Positions 25,591 to 38,664 of a DNA stretch of 64,000 bases are shown here, piece by piece. The DNA is from Ailanthus altissimus (taxonomy: Eukaryota > Streptophyta > Magnoliopsida > Sapindales > Simaroubaceae). Position 1 is the first letter of the stretch; each line of letters opens with the position of its first letter. The translations under genes were made by a program, and so were the position numbers. The notes beneath the pieces are model-generated. The model was not told where the DNA came from. It saw only the letters and a program-made list of their open reading frames with translations, and searched no databases. The stretch lies in assembly GCA_946807835.1 (NCBI GenBank), contig OX327690.1, positions 8,652,501 to 8,716,500 of the forward strand, given 5' to 3'.

Positions 25591-26340
25591 AACAATATTT
25601 TAGTTGTAATTATAAATATTATAATAATAATTAAAATTATTAATTGTAATAACAATTAAGATTATATTAAATTAAAACTGTGTTATAATCATAAATTCAT
25701 AATTGAAATTGTAATTTTATTAAAGATAAAATTTTATAGATGTTATTCTAAATTTAAAATTATTGGATACAATTACAAAAATAAAATATCAAATTTACTC
25801 ATTATTTTTTTAATATTTTTAAATTAAAATAAATTCTTTCAAAAAAAATTTATAAACAAGTCCACAAGCACGACTCACGAGGCTCATCTTGCCACATGGT
25901 ACATGGCACGGCAAGCGACGATTTGTCCGGCCGAAATTTGGTGAGTCGTGTTGGAACGGCACTACTCACTTGCCACCTTTACTCATAAAAAAATTTAATG
26001 GAGAAACACAAACTCAATAAAATACCCTTTAGTCCGTAAAAGTCCTTAAAAAATTGAAATGATTGATTTTATAATCATTAAGATAAGTTATTAACTCATT
26101 AGAATTTTATTTAGAATAAATTCAAATATTATATATATACATACATGTATGTATGTCAAATATATTTTTATTTTTTTTAATTAGGGTGTGAAAGTAAATA
26201 ATTAAAGATTTAGAAAGCTTAAGGGTCAAAACAGTTATTTTAATGAAACACAAATCTTACCTTAAAAGGGACCTTTTTCCAACTTTTGGCTTTATTCTCT
26301 TAATCCTATATATTTCAAAGCAACCTTGCATGTTTTTTAA
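25591..26340. other. Intergenic stretch with a GC-rich inverted repeat
   Basis: Mostly AT-rich with no gene. A small GC-rich block at 25860-25975 contains the inverted pair CACGACTCAC (25869-25878) and GTGAGTCGTG (25941-25950) separated by about 60 bases. A possible foldback transposon remnant, but no target duplication is evident. Confidence 0.4.
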
Positions 26341-28309
26341 TGCGCACGTTACTCCAAAAACAACCCTAAAAATATTAGAACATATGAAAGAAGGGAGTAC
26401 ACCCTCAAACATTAAAAATAAAGTTTCTTAATTAGAGCCTAAAATCTTAGCATTTTTATGCATTTAACCTAAAATCTTAGTATTTTTATGCATTTAAAAT
26501 AGACCTTAGACACACAAAAATCACTCAAAGCATTCTCCTACCCAACTTCTATGCCTCTTACAACTTAAAATTATATTTATTCAAATAAAAGACTTTAATA
26601 TCAAGGCTGTCTAAAACAATTCATAGCATTAGGAACTCTTTAAGATACAGTGAACCTTACTCTTAAACTCAACCAAAGTGAAGACACAGAAATCTATTAA
26701 CTGAGCCTTGAACAACTTGTTTTTACGTCTGCCAATAATATCCTTAGTTGTCTTATGAATTTTACCTCGACACAAGTATAGTTTAGAAAGGACATTTTTC
26801 TTATCTTATAATAAAGGTTTGAATTTTAGATCTATAAATTAAGTATTAAACATTCTTGTCTCATAATAAATTATTATTTTTCTGTATAAGTTAAAAAGAA
26901 ATTACTGAAACAACATACATATTTTATCCTTTTTATCAAGAGATGAAAAAGAACAAGTCATGAAACACAAGAAGAAAATAGAAGCACGAGATAAGAAGAA
27001 TATCGGCTAGTAATAAAACGAATAACCCAAAATCCCAAATTTATCAATTGATTTGTGACATAAATCTCGTGTTCTATAGAAATACGAACTGATTTGCAGC
27101 ATAACTCATTTAGAAATATGTAAACACTAAACAATGAGAATAGGCAGTTTTAATGATGGAATTACCAATATTGAATGTATTTAGTAGGAAGTTGCATCAA
27201 TATTGGAAGCAGAATTTTGAAGAGGAGAATGCTAATGTATTGTTATTGTATGAATCTTTGGTGATGGTACATGCCTTTTTTTTTTGTCACAATTCTAGAA
27301 TATTATTATAAAAAAATATCACATTTTATCATGTATTACACAAATATTATCTTGTCATTCTAGTATAGGCCTAATAATATTATACGAATTTAGTCTATTT
27401 TTACATCATTTGTAATTTAAATGCCAAATATAATTTTGTTCTGTTTTTCATAAGATTAATAATAATTAAATGAAAATATTTAATTGATACTACATTATTT
27501 TTATATTTTAGAATTTTGAGACAAAATGAGAAGTATTAATGAAAAAAATTAGAATGAATTAGGGAGAGATCTTAATGTTCATGGAAGGAAAAAAGATATG
27601 TGTTGTTTGGATAAAAAGATTTATATTAATATTTGATTAAGACTCAAATTCAAAATTTTAATATAAATTAGTTTAAAAATTATCAATAAAAATTTAATAT
27701 GTTAATAAGCTCGATTTATTTACATTGTCAATTAAGATGGTCATTTTGCGCTATAAATAAAGCTTGGCAATTGTAATAAAAACATTCACTTCAATTCCAT
27801 ATGAACAAAAGAATATTATACTTCTCTTTCATTGCTGTTTAGTTCTTTATTGCTCTATTTATAAGAATATTATCTTAAATATTCTTAAGGTAAAGTTTAA
27901 TTTTAATAATATTTATAAATTTAAGAAACTAATAATAATATTTAACGTTAGAAAATATTTTGTTAAAATTAATAAAAAAATGTTAATAAAGTCATTTTAA
28001 TATTTAAATTTTAAGTTAATATTTTAAATAAATATTTAAAAATATTAAATTCTAAAAATCCTAAATATTTCGTTTTCTTCTTTTTCTCTCTCAAATTTTA
28101 CAAACCTTAACACCCTCAAACATCTCATCCAAGTCACTCTCAACCACTGCCAGCTACCTCTACCGTAGTCACCGCCTCTACCACAACTATGCCCATCACC
28201 TTCATCACTGCCAAGAACAGACACAGCAGCGACTAAGCAAAGGTTACCGCGCGCAACCAAGCGAGGTTGCTGCTGCAAAGGGTCTTGCTTGGCCACCCAC
28301 AAAAAGCGT

Positions 28310-28436
28310 CTCCAACCTTAATCAGATTTTTGTAAACAGTAAGATTGTTTAGTGTCAAGGTTCTAGCCTTGTCACTGCAAAGCACATCCATACCAACCAT
28401 CTCTTCAGTTGCAATCATTCTCTTAGTGATAGCTCC
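28310..28436 (-). pseudogene. Plasma-membrane H+-ATPase fragment, copy B, phosphorylation-site exon
   Basis: The minus strand reads [20 protein letters not shown], then [21 protein letters not shown]. The phosphorylated aspartate is present, but the invariant DKTGT is DKART, so catalysis is not expected. A plausible intron acceptor (GCAG) directly precedes it. Beyond LIKV the frame is open for a further 40 residues (to 28233) with no match to the family. Confidence 0.82.
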
Positions 28437-28536
28437 CTGCAGTCATCATTGACAAATTCCATCACTCTATTTAAATCGCTCAAAAGCCAATTAATTGAAA
28501 CATCTCATGGATCTTACCCAACCTGTTGAGATAACA

Positions 28537-28706
28537 TATGGGAACCAAGAGCCACTGTGACAGACAGAACAATGGCATGGCAATTGTTGATTGTTGATTC
28601 CAGGTCGATAATCCCGATCTTGAATTGGGTACGTTACAATAATCTCTATTATTATTCCCACAACAATTAAGCAAATACAAAAAATTTCTATTGCAGTTAA
28701 GCCTAC
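28537..28706 (-). pseudogene. Plasma-membrane H+-ATPase fragment, copy B, membrane-segment exon
   Basis: Homologous to 20819-21027, but with an internal deletion that removes the GGIPIAMP region and shifts frame. [23 protein letters not shown] out-of-frame reading in the ORF reflects that shift. The end still matches SHRLSQQ-type sequence (GGTTCCCATATG...). Dead fragment. Confidence 0.75.
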
Positions 28707-28797
28707 ATATTATGAGAGATGAAAACATAGAATCAAAATCATGAAACTGCAAAGCCTAGTGAGTCCAGAATAAGGATTTTTAAATATTTATCTCCCT

Positions 28798-28960
28798 ACC
28801 TTCTGGAAGTGGCCAAATTGGTTAGTGGTATCAATAAGGTGAGCAATCTATCCAAAGAAGGTATGAACACATGTGGCAATGACCACTACTTCACTTTCTT
28901 ATTGCTTGCAGGTGCCAAAATACACACCATCTCCGAGGCCTTTTATAACAATTTCATTTG
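28798..28960 (-). pseudogene. Plasma-membrane H+-ATPase fragment, copy B, preceding exon
   Basis: Matches 21105-21270 in position and sequence (ATCVHTFFG-type reading, [13 protein letters not shown]). Separated from the next exon by an intron of about 90 bases, as in copy A. Retained introns show that the fragment arose by DNA duplication and not by reverse transcription. Confidence 0.75.
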
Positions 28961-30027
28961 AAATGATACCATTGTAAGAATTTAAACATGTATCATCTTG
29001 TCAATATAAAAATGAAGTTGTTACTCAATCACACGTTATGGTCTGCCTGATGAAACAATTGATCTTTACCAACAGATGATCCAGGCAGAAGGGAAGCCCA
29101 ATGCAATTACCATTATAAATCTCTGCTTGGTTTAGTTACCATTATAATGATGTTGATGAATTTGTTTTCTTTAATTTAAGTATAATGTTGTAAATGATTA
29201 TTTTTTAATTTATTTTATAATTATCTTTTAAAAATGATCTATTATTTATTAATTATTAATATTAATGATTTAAAAAAAATTTAATAAAAACAAAAAAAAA
29301 TATCATGTAAAAAGGTATGATTGTAAAATTGACTTTATTATTAGGGGCAATTGAGTTATTCCCTAACAACTGTGCATTGCTATTAATTTTTAAAATTTAT
29401 AGATATTATTAAAATTAGATATTAACTCAAGAGTATTCAAAATAATATCCCTTATTTATAATACGTTACTTAGTAAGTGAAGAAATCTTGGTAAAGTGAC
29501 CTCATGTTTATTAACTTAATTCTTCTTTATTAACATGACTAAATTATTAGATACTTTATAATTACTTTGCCATTAAGTTTGAATCTTTTACGTCAAAAAA
29601 TAAGTATAAACTTACATAATTGGTTATATTATTTTATGTTTACACATTCTTAAACTAACAGTATTGATATCTATATCCATAAGTATTGTTATTCTTATCA
29701 ATTTCTTAGTTGAATTTAGTGCTTATTGTTACTTTAAGTAATATAAATCATCAATATCATTAGATATTATTGTTGCAAATATGAAGTTTACAAAACAAAA
29801 GTAGTGAAGCAATGAAATCTAAAAATTAACCTCAAATTAGAGATAATTGGAACTTAAAGTTTTAAATTCAATATTTTGGAATTATATATGTGTGAAAAAT
29901 ATTTTATATAAATTGCTTTTCGAAAGGCCAACATCTTATAGTGAATTATTAGTTGATCTAAGAGTTTAAGAAAGATTACAATCACCAAGGAATAAATACA
30001 TCCTAACATAAGATCATAGATATGATG

Positions 30028-30086
30028 CTAAATGTAATTCTAATTTATTTAAAATTACCTCATAACTGAATTGTATGGTGAATTTT
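30028..30086. repeat. Left target-site duplication of the LINE (59 bp)
   Basis: The stretch from CTAAATGTAATTCT to GGTGAATTTT recurs at 33466-33524 with five differences. Copy A (22352-22412) has it only once, so it is a true duplication caused by the insertion. Confidence 0.85.
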
Positions 30087-33000
30087 TTTTTTTTTTTTTG
30101 AGATAAGTTAAGAATTATATTAATTCAAGTAGAAGGAGAAATCCTCAAGTACAAAATGTTCAATTTGGAGAGGTACTTTATCAAACTAAATTTTTTTAGA
30201 ATCTAAATTCAATGCAAAATGAGTCGGTTCATGAGCAACTCAATTAGTAGAGCGATGAGAATAGCTAAATTGACAGGACTCAAATAAAGCAAAGGTTGAA
30301 CTAATGTTCTGAAGCACCAAATCGAGTTCCAGAGCCGAACACATTTTGTTATTGATGTCACGAATAATACCAGCGGAGTCTAATACCACCTCAATGACTG
30401 AGATACCCAACATTCTAGCAAGCTTGATACCCTTCATCAATGCCAAGACTTCAAGGAGATCGACTGAGAACTTTTCATTAATAAGAATAGGTGAAGAAGC
30501 CAAAGCAAGTCCTGTATGATTGTGCAAAATCAAACAAACCCAACTTTGTAGTGTGCCGAAGACAACCCCGCATCACAATTCAGTTTTATTGCACTAAGCC
30601 TAGGCACTTTCTAAATTTGATGGACTATCACTGGAGTTTCCTTAAACATTTCATGATTAGTATTAAGTTTGCTCCAATAGTATTTTGCCCAACATAGCGC
30701 GTGAGAAACTGTAAAGACTTTCTGTTCCATCACAAATTTGTTTCTAAGGTGCCAAAGTCTCCAAAACAATGATCAGTAAAATCTTGAAATCCATAGTTAG
30801 TAAGGTCTTGCATTTAACAAAAAAATCTATCATTGGTGTATTATGAAGGATATTGATACTATGCATAAACAAACAGGTCTGCCTTACTTTCTTTAGAGCA
30901 TCAAAAAGTCATATTGCATGAATAGGATTTTCAGCACCTTTATCACACTGGTAGCAGATGATACCCATAAGAACATAGAGCTTTTTGAGGCTCTCGAGTG
31001 TTGGGATCCAACCATGTGTAACTTTCCAAATAAAATGTTTAATCTTAGAAGAAAGTTGCATACTCCATAAATATTGCCACCAGGATCGTGAGTTAGCATT
31101 GCCATTGTTGGATGACACTTGGTTAAAGACATTGGATAACCAATAACCGCTTTTGACAGTGTAATGCATATGTCTATCGTAGTGCCACATGGGAGAGTCG
31201 TACTGTTGGCTCCAAGCTGAGGAACGTGGAATGCTTAAGATTAAATCACATTCTTCAACAAAAAATGAATCACGAACCAGGTCAAGGTTCTAGTATCCTG
31301 GGGGGGAGAAGGAGATCAGCAACCATAGAATGCTCCGGCATTCTGTGAGGAGATGATGTTTTGAAAGAAAAGAGGCAGGGGAGCCACTGGTCATGGTAAA
31401 TGGAGAAGAAGAGCCATCTCCGATATGCCAATGAAGCCCCTTAATAAGCAGATCTCGCCCCAAAGAATACTTTTCCAGACAAGTGAGTCAGAGCGTTTAG
31501 GAAGAGCTTGCAAAAAAAAAGAGTTAAAAAAGTAGATACTTTGGAGAGTCCTTGCCATTAAAGAGTTTTGATTAGCCAATAGTTAAGATCCCTGTTTTGC
31601 AAGAATGACTTTGTTTAAGGAGATTAATTCCTTGAAACCAATACCACTCTCCATCTTGTGGGTATACAACCTATCCCAGGAGCACCAATGGATCTTCCTT
31701 TTATTTTTGTCACCACCTCAGAAAAATCTTGTGCAAAGGCTTTTGAGTTCCTTTATAAGGTTCTTCGGGAGTTTAAATAAGTTTATTGTGTAGGTTGGGA
31801 TAGCCTGGATTACTGTTTTGTGGAAGACCTCCCACCCTCCTACATAAAAAATATGCCTTTCCCAGCCTTTTAATTTATTCCACACTTTTTTTTTGATAGC
31901 TGCAAAAAGATTTTGTTTGTTTTTGTCGGAGATACAAGGGAGACCCAAGTATTTGCTATAGTGGGGAACCTGTGCCACTCCAAGACAAAGGGAAAGTTGA
32001 GAAGCGAGATCTATTGAGATAGATTTACCAAAGCATACAGAGAATTTTTGGCTGTTAATCTGCTGACTAGAGGCAAGTTCATAGGCACCCAAGATCTCCT
32101 TTATCCTAATGCAATCATTCACTGATGCCCTAGTAAATAATAGGCTGTCATCCGCAAAGAGTAAATAGGTAATTGTTAGGCCATTGACTCCATACCTTAG
32201 ACCCAACAAGTCACCACATCGTTCAGCAAACTAAAATTGAGCAAAGAGATCCTCAGCATAAATAAGGAACAAGTATGGGGAAAGGGGATCCCCCTAATGG
32301 AGGCCCCTAGAAAGGATAATGTCACCTTTTGGCACGCCATTGATAATTACTGAGTATGTAACAGATGAGATGCATTGATAAATCTTTTGGCACCAAGCAC
32401 TAGGGAAGACTAGTCTTCGCATCATAGTTATCAAAAAAATGTCATTCCACTCGATTATAAGCCTTAGACATATCTAGTTTCAATGCCATGTGGTGCCCAA
32501 CAGAGAATCTATTGTGTTTGAGAGCATGGAGACATTCGAAACCAATTATTACATTATCTATGATTAGGCGTCTAAGGATGAAAGCATTCTGAGATGCAAA
32601 AATCACTTTTTCCATAACACTGCGGATTCTGTTTACCATTGCCTTTACAATAATCTTGTAGAGAATATTACAGAGGCTAATCGGACGAAATTCTGTGCAC
32701 TCCTTGGGATTGTTGACTTTAGGTTTCAGACATATAAGGGTTTCATTGATTTTTCCAAGGTCATCACCATTATTGAGAAAGCCTAAACACACCCTGCAAA
32801 TATCAGGGCCCAGGATATCCCAAAATTTTTGGTAGAATAATGCAGGTATACCATCTTTTCCAGGAGCTTTTGTTGAGGACATCTAAAAAACATCCTTGTA
32901 GATCTCATCGGCCAGGAAAAGAGAGTCCAACCATAGGCAAAGATGTTCAGGTAACTGCTTCTCCACACAGAAAGCTACTCAGTTAATCACCGATTTAGAT

Positions 33001-33465
33001 GGTTTGAAGGATGTAAGGATATTAGAAAAATACCCAATATAAGTCTTCTCAATTTGATTCTAGTTGGTATACTATACACCTTCTCTGCCCTGGATCCTGA
33101 AGTTTTTCTTTTTGCGACCAAAGGCTTTAAAATGAAAAAATCTTGAAGTTTTCTCCCTACCTTGGAGCCATTGAACCCTCGAACGTTGTCTACAGTATAA
33201 CTCCTCTTTATACAGGAGGACATCTAAGGATTTTTGGACTTTAGAGATGTGCTGCCAGTTTTGGGCATCTACTCTCTGATTTAAAGCCCCCAAGATAAGT
33301 TTCTTTTCCTTTATTTGTGTTTACAGTCTTCGGAAATGAGTCAGGTTCCAATTGTGCAGCTTAGACCCAATATGCGGGAGATTTTCATATACTGAGTCAA
33401 GGAAGTTCGAATTTTGGGACCAACCTTCTATAATAAGATCTCTGTAGTCTTGGTCATCGGCCCAA
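30087..33465 (-). mobile_element. L1-like LINE, 5'-truncated
   Basis: The element ends with a poly-A tail (poly-T on plus, about 30087-30103) and is cut at its 5' end at 33465, so the endonuclease region is missing. Domains on the minus strand are reverse transcriptase, zinc-finger RT-associated region and an RNase H-like end, the order of plant L1 elements. It sits inside copy B of the segmental duplication and is absent from copy A, so it inserted after the duplication. Confidence 0.92.
30240..33300 (-). pseudogene. LINE ORF2 pseudogene (RT, zf-RVT, RNase H)
   Basis: From right to left: pre-RT region (YCRQRSRVQWLQGREKTSRF), RT fingers (KAPGKDGIPALFYQKFW, FRPISLCNILYKIIVK), palm with FADDSLLFTRA near 32140-32172, then the post-RT segment (YLGLPC, GWERHIFYVGG). 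The zinc-finger region (SSKIKHFIWKVTHGWIPT) is at 30909-31190 and the RNase H-like tail (EVLALMKGIKLARMLGI, DSAGIIRDINN) at 30240-30533. Frames change several times, for example near 32440 and 31718. Non-functional. Confidence 0.9.
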
Positions 33466-33524
33466 CTAAATGTAATTCTGATTTATTTACAACTACCTCA
33501 TAACTAAATTATATGGTGAATTTT
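33466..33524. repeat. Right target-site duplication of the LINE (59 bp)
   Basis: Partner of 30028-30086 with five differences over 59 bases. It continues directly into copy B sequence matching 22412 onward in copy A. Confidence 0.85.
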
Positions 33525-33706
33525 ATACCTCATACATGAATATCAATAATGAGAATATTGGCTTTAAATTTATATATCTAATTAATCTCATTTTTCTTAT
33601 AATAAATAAATAAAGAGGCTTGATAAAATATTATTGTATTAAAGTAATTTCTAGACATTCCCATATGTGAATGTTAAGACATTCACTATTTATGGACATA
33701 ATCAAG

Positions 33707-34310
33707 TGTTGAAGCAAAAGCACACAAACAAGCAATATTACCTAAGTAAATAGTGTAGAACAAGTAATTAAGAAATTAAAGAGAGAGAGGTAGAAGAAGA
33801 AAATACAAGAATTTATGTGGTTCGACAACTTACCTATATCCACAGCAGATCAAGATCACTTTTATTATTGAATCACAAAGCAATCACAAAGTATGCCTTT
33901 TACAAGAAAGACTCACAAAGAACACTCTCTCCTAAAATCTAGAGATTTTCTCTTACTAAAAATTACCAAGTATGTTTAATCACAAAGATTTCTTCAATGA
34001 TAACTATGATATCACAAAGATTATATTTACAAGCCAATAGAGAGCCTTTTATAAGCTTTAAGATGTCGTAGGTTTACCCTAAACATGTAGGAGTCGTATT
34101 AGTGAGTCCTAAAACAAGTGAGAGATGAAACAAGTCGAATCAAAATGAGAAAGATGTCATTGCACTGGGTGTCGCGGGGCTCAGCACTCACCTTCGCGGC
34201 GCTGGTCACCTAGTCGCTGCCCCTTCATCTTTCACCTCCTTTTACTTCCGTCTTCGATCTTCGAGTATCTTACACACTTGATTTGCTCTCTAAATTATAT
34301 CCCGATGATT
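33707..34310 (-). repeat. Possible copia-type LTR fragment
   Basis: Starts TGTTGAAGCAAAAGC on plus (LTR 3' end on minus). On minus it has a TATAAAAGG box (about 34045-34055) followed by a CT-rich transcribed part and a stretch resembling many plant copia LTR R regions (GTGGTTCGACAACTTACC on plus). No second LTR, target duplication or primer site was found, and the right limit is uncertain. Confidence 0.35.
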
Positions 34311-36760
34311 TTCAATCAATATTCTCACATCGAGAAAGTAATCATGAAAATGGCTTCATAAACTATCAAAGCAATAAGATAAAAAGAAGTATATCTTATC
34401 ACTAAAAGTGAAATATATGAAATTAAATAATATAAAAGCAAATTATTAAAACCTCCTAAAATCTCAAAAGTACTTGTGTTAAATATGTAGCATGAAAAAT
34501 AGATTAGTTGCGGATTGAATATGCAGTAAAATTAGTAAAAAGATAAGTAATCAGGATGTTATTAGAAATATTTATATTAAAAAAGATTAAATAATCTTAA
34601 AATGGGACCTCAACATTAGGTGAGAATTTATATTAATTTTAATTAACTATTAATTATAAGGTATCTTGTCCTTATAACATGTGATTTTTTTATTGTAAGA
34701 TTTACAAATAATCATATTAATGAAACAATATTTCCTTCATTAGAGAAAAGAAAATTATTTTTTAAAATAAGACATGAATTTTTTTAAAATATGACTAACA
34801 TATCTCATTTATATCCGGACACTAATCAATGTGAAAGTGAAATGGTAGGATAATTAATTTTTAATAAATTACTAATAAATTAATAGATGCAGTTGCAACA
34901 ATGCTAAGCAAGTCACATATTTGAGCTATAAATACATCAAATCATGTGGTCATGGTTAAAGAAAATTTTATTGAAATGCAGTTAATGAATTATCTAGTAC
35001 ATGCCAAAAATATAGTAGATCACTTGTTGAAAAATATATTTTTCCCAAAAAGTGACAAATAAAAGATCAAAAGCTTTTGAAAATAATACTTAAGTCATAA
35101 ATAAAACCGCATTTTTCTAACGAACTAATTCTATAAGAGTAAATTGTCTTTGAAAAGGCATGTGTCCTTAAAGTGACATTAGCATAAGAGAGGCATTAAT
35201 CCAAGAAGAGATATTAGCTCAAGAGAAGGCATAAGCAGTAAAAGAGGCACATGAATTTAAAAATAAAGAAATTTATTCAAATTATAGTATAAGATAAAAA
35301 TATAAAATTAAAAAAAATAATTATTGCAATAATATTCTCATTTATAATAAATATGGATATCATTGAAAATAATTATTTTAAGTCATAAACTGTTCATAAA
35401 TATTGAAGTTCCTGAAAATTGGAACTTCATAAAAATTACCTCTTTACCTTCGATAACTCCTTGAATGTACAAGAAAGCATCGTTCTCCTATAAAAAAAAA
35501 AATTCCAATACTCAATTCAGTGTTTGTCTAAGAAAAAAGGTATTATGTATGGGAGTGTCTTACAAATAAGTAGAATGGTGAAAATGGTGAATTGAATCAA
35601 TTAATTTTGAATAGTGTAGAATAAAATTGATTGAATAAATTATTAGTAAGGTAACACGCTTATTTATAGTGTATAAATTCTAATCTATATCAGCGTGTGA
35701 TGCATTAATCTAAATTCTCATTAAATTATATATTTAATTAAATTTGAGTCAATTAGAAATAATAAGCTATTTTAAATATAGAGAAAGATTTACGTAGAAG
35801 TCCTCTATTTATTAAAAAATTTACTCATATAGAACACTGATTAAATAGTTAAAATTCGAATAGGATTCAAAGTTTAATTTGTTTTCACCTCCCTATGAAG
35901 CCTATTTCTCATTTGTGGGATTCGTGAGATGGCATGCCTAATTACTTAACAAGATGGACCCAAAATTTAGGTTTAAGAATTGATCTACACATGAGTTGGT
36001 TAGGCATATAGATAATGAGCCCAACAGATGCCCTTCCTCCCCCGGTAAAAGTAAAGGAGTATAAGCATTATGGATGCACTCCTTCTCTTTTCTACCACCA
36101 AGTACTTCATGTATTATGCTTTTTATTTCTTTTTATGATGACGATATTTCCAATATAAAAGATGGATGTGTATTAGAGATTTCGAAGCTTTTAGATTTGC
36201 TTGAGATTTTATCATTGCAATCCTTCTATTTTTGTCAATTTACTTTAAAAGCAACAATATTTATTTCTATTTATAGTTTGGTCCCTAAACAACACCATTA
36301 AAAGGTATGGTTCTATGCATATGATATAGCAATCATGTAACTATGTGAGAAAAAATGGTAAATCATGTTTTTTATGATAAGCCTCAGCATATATATGATA
36401 AATGTTTATCTAAGCAAGTATCACATTAAAAAAATGTGAATGTGATAATCAAAATGTGATATTTAAACAGTTAGAGTTAAGGTTAAGTGATACTTTCTGA
36501 ACACTTTTTGTGTTGATTTGGATTGTATCCATACATAGATTATTGTCTTTCCAGGTGTACTGACATAGTCAGCTAAGAAGTTCTTTGTTGGATACTTCAT
36601 AATTCTAGAAGATGATTTTAAATTATAGTGCTTCTTGCAAAAAAAGCGTTATACTTCTAATCATCGAAGTACTTTTTAATATCACACTTCCTATAAAGAA
36701 AGGCTTTTGCTTCCATTTCTATCACAAAAGTTAATATAGTGCTTTCTAGTAAATGTGAGG
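34311..36760. other. Intergenic, no gene seen
   Basis: AT-rich sequence with short random ORFs only. No transposase, RT, RNA gene or clear terminal repeat recognised. 36600-36730 has several copies of (A)AGTGCTT-like and AAGTACTTTTT-like words in both orientations, possibly a subterminal region of an unidentified DNA transposon. Confidence 0.4.
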
Positions 36761-38207
36761 TGATAAGGGCATATGTATCATATATTTTCTCATATTTTTA
36801 TTTTGATATTTTATTATTTTAAAAGAATAAATGGTTATTTATGTGCATTATTGTTATTTATAGGGACTTAAACAAAATTTAAAGAAAGGATGCAAAATGA
36901 GCAAAAACAAGGACTAAAATAAAAAAATTTCAAAGTATAGACTTGTCACCCCAACGCCACAAGAATTTTCGCCCCAGCGCTGGAACAATGATCAAAATAA
37001 GAAAATCAGAAAATATGACATGTTTAAGTCGCGACTAGCACCTTAGCACCAGACCATCATTGCACTAGCGACAGGTTAGAGCTTCAATGCCAATATCTCA
37101 TCGCTCCAGCAGTGAGGCATTTTACACGCAGCGCCCCAGCAACAACAGCATAATGGCCCAGCGGTAGTGTGAGTCCTAATCCGACGAGATTTGAGATGTT
37201 TAAGCTCATATCAATCCCTATAAAAAAAACCACTCATCCCCAGACTTTAAAAATCATCCAAGAGCAATCCAAGAACACCAAGAATATAGAGCACAAGTCT
37301 TATAGAGAAATTGGAGATTAATTAAAGCAACTATAGAGAGAGATTAAAGGCGTTCTTCAACATCAAGAGTTTCTTAGGCCGTGCAATTAAGAGCAATTCG
37401 ACGTCTATATCGGTTTGCTATTGATTGTATCATGATTTCTTATTATTTTTACTATTGTTCTCTTATAGCCATGAACTAAATTTTTTTTCTAGAGTTAATA
37501 CTTGAACTCAATATGTGTGCTTAATTACCATATCTTTTTAATACTTAATAAACTTAGTTCTTTGTTATTTAGATTACTTGTTCTTAATGCTTCAATATAT
37601 ATAGCCAATATATGGTGAATGAATTGATAATATGTTTTATAAACTTGGAAGAAGAATCATAATATTTAGACCTATGTAATTTGATGCATGATTGTAGAGT
37701 AACATTCAATGTTGCATATGCAAATTTCAATTTAGGATAAGAATATACCTAATTAGTATGTATGATCAATAAGATTTAATCTTAATGAATTTTAATTTAT
37801 TACAAGTACCATAAGAATATAGGTATTTGATAAATTAAGGTATACTTGCATGACTTTGGAAGAGGCTTGTGAATACATTAGTGTCTTGATCAATAACAAA
37901 TACTAAGGGAGTTATATTAGAGGATTAATTATTAGAAAGCATATTGAGGGATAGTATTAATCCTAAGTTTTCTCTATATTGCTATTACCTAATTCTCTTT
38001 ACATTGTGTCATTGCTTTTATATTTTCTCATTCATTCTTAGATTTTTTTTCTTCTGAATAATTATTAGAAATACATAATTTTAGTACTTGGTTAAAAAGT
38101 AAGAATTATCCCTGTGAGTTCGACATCTGACTTATTAAGTCCCTTTATTACTTGCATACAATATTGTATACTTACACTCAATTATAAGATATAGAAATAT
38201 CGCATCA
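36761..38207 (+). mobile_element. Solo LTR of a gypsy (Athila/Tat-like) element
   Basis: 1,447 bp beginning TGATAAGGGC and ending TCGCATCA, flanked by a perfect 5-bp duplication TGAGG (36756-36760 and 38208-38212). The 3' part has the CCCTGTGAGTTCGACA motif and CTTACACT-rich end that also occur in the LTR at 45122-46484 (CCCTGTGGGATCGAT). No internal sequence lies between the LTR and the duplication, so it is the product of LTR-LTR recombination. GC-rich words such as CGCCCCAGCGCTGG at 36972 are typical of such LTRs. Confidence 0.85.
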
Positions 38208-38212
38208 TGAGG

Positions 38213-38664
38213 GACCCTTCCAAAAACGTCTTTTTGATATCGTGTTTTCAATAGAGGATGGTCGTTTGACACACAACCTCTTTAAGGAAGTATTTCAGAG
38301 TTTTCATAAGTCATCTATAATACATGACTTTTTCTAATCGTCCCGGCCTTAAAGTGGAGCCCCCTTATACTTGTTTTAGGACAAAACTTGACTCTAAAAA
38401 GTGTGCCCTATGAATGTGCATGTAATTGACTTCTATTCTAAAATATTTGCTTGTGCTTCCAAATAAGCGTGATTGTTTAATACATGACTTTACTAAGGAA
38501 TAATTTTGATATATCGATACTCTCTACAAAGAATGAGTAAGTATTATTTGTAAGATAAACCTATGAAAGTATGAAAAAGTTAATGAAAGCGATTACATAA
38601 TATAACTGATACTTCTCTAGCTTTATTAAGGATTGATTTTTTGATGACACGAAAGTATATGAAT
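38213..38664. other. Intergenic, no gene seen
   Basis: Continuation of the sequence interrupted by the solo LTR. No coding or repeat signal recognised. Confidence 0.4.

Larger units (their letters stand above)
26346..30086. repeat. Segmental duplication, copy B, left part
   Basis: Direct copy of 5790-7951 plus 20815-22400. It is uninterrupted across the copia II insertion site and so gives the pre-insertion sequence there (ATCTCATGGATCTTACC). It continues after the LINE at 33466-33600. The left limit cannot be set because the corresponding flank of copy A is outside the window. Confidence 0.88.

Noticed and set aside
28045..28302. Glycine/tryptophan-rich minus-strand ORF next to the H+-ATPase exon
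   Set aside because: No family match; it is not collinear with a coding frame in copy A.
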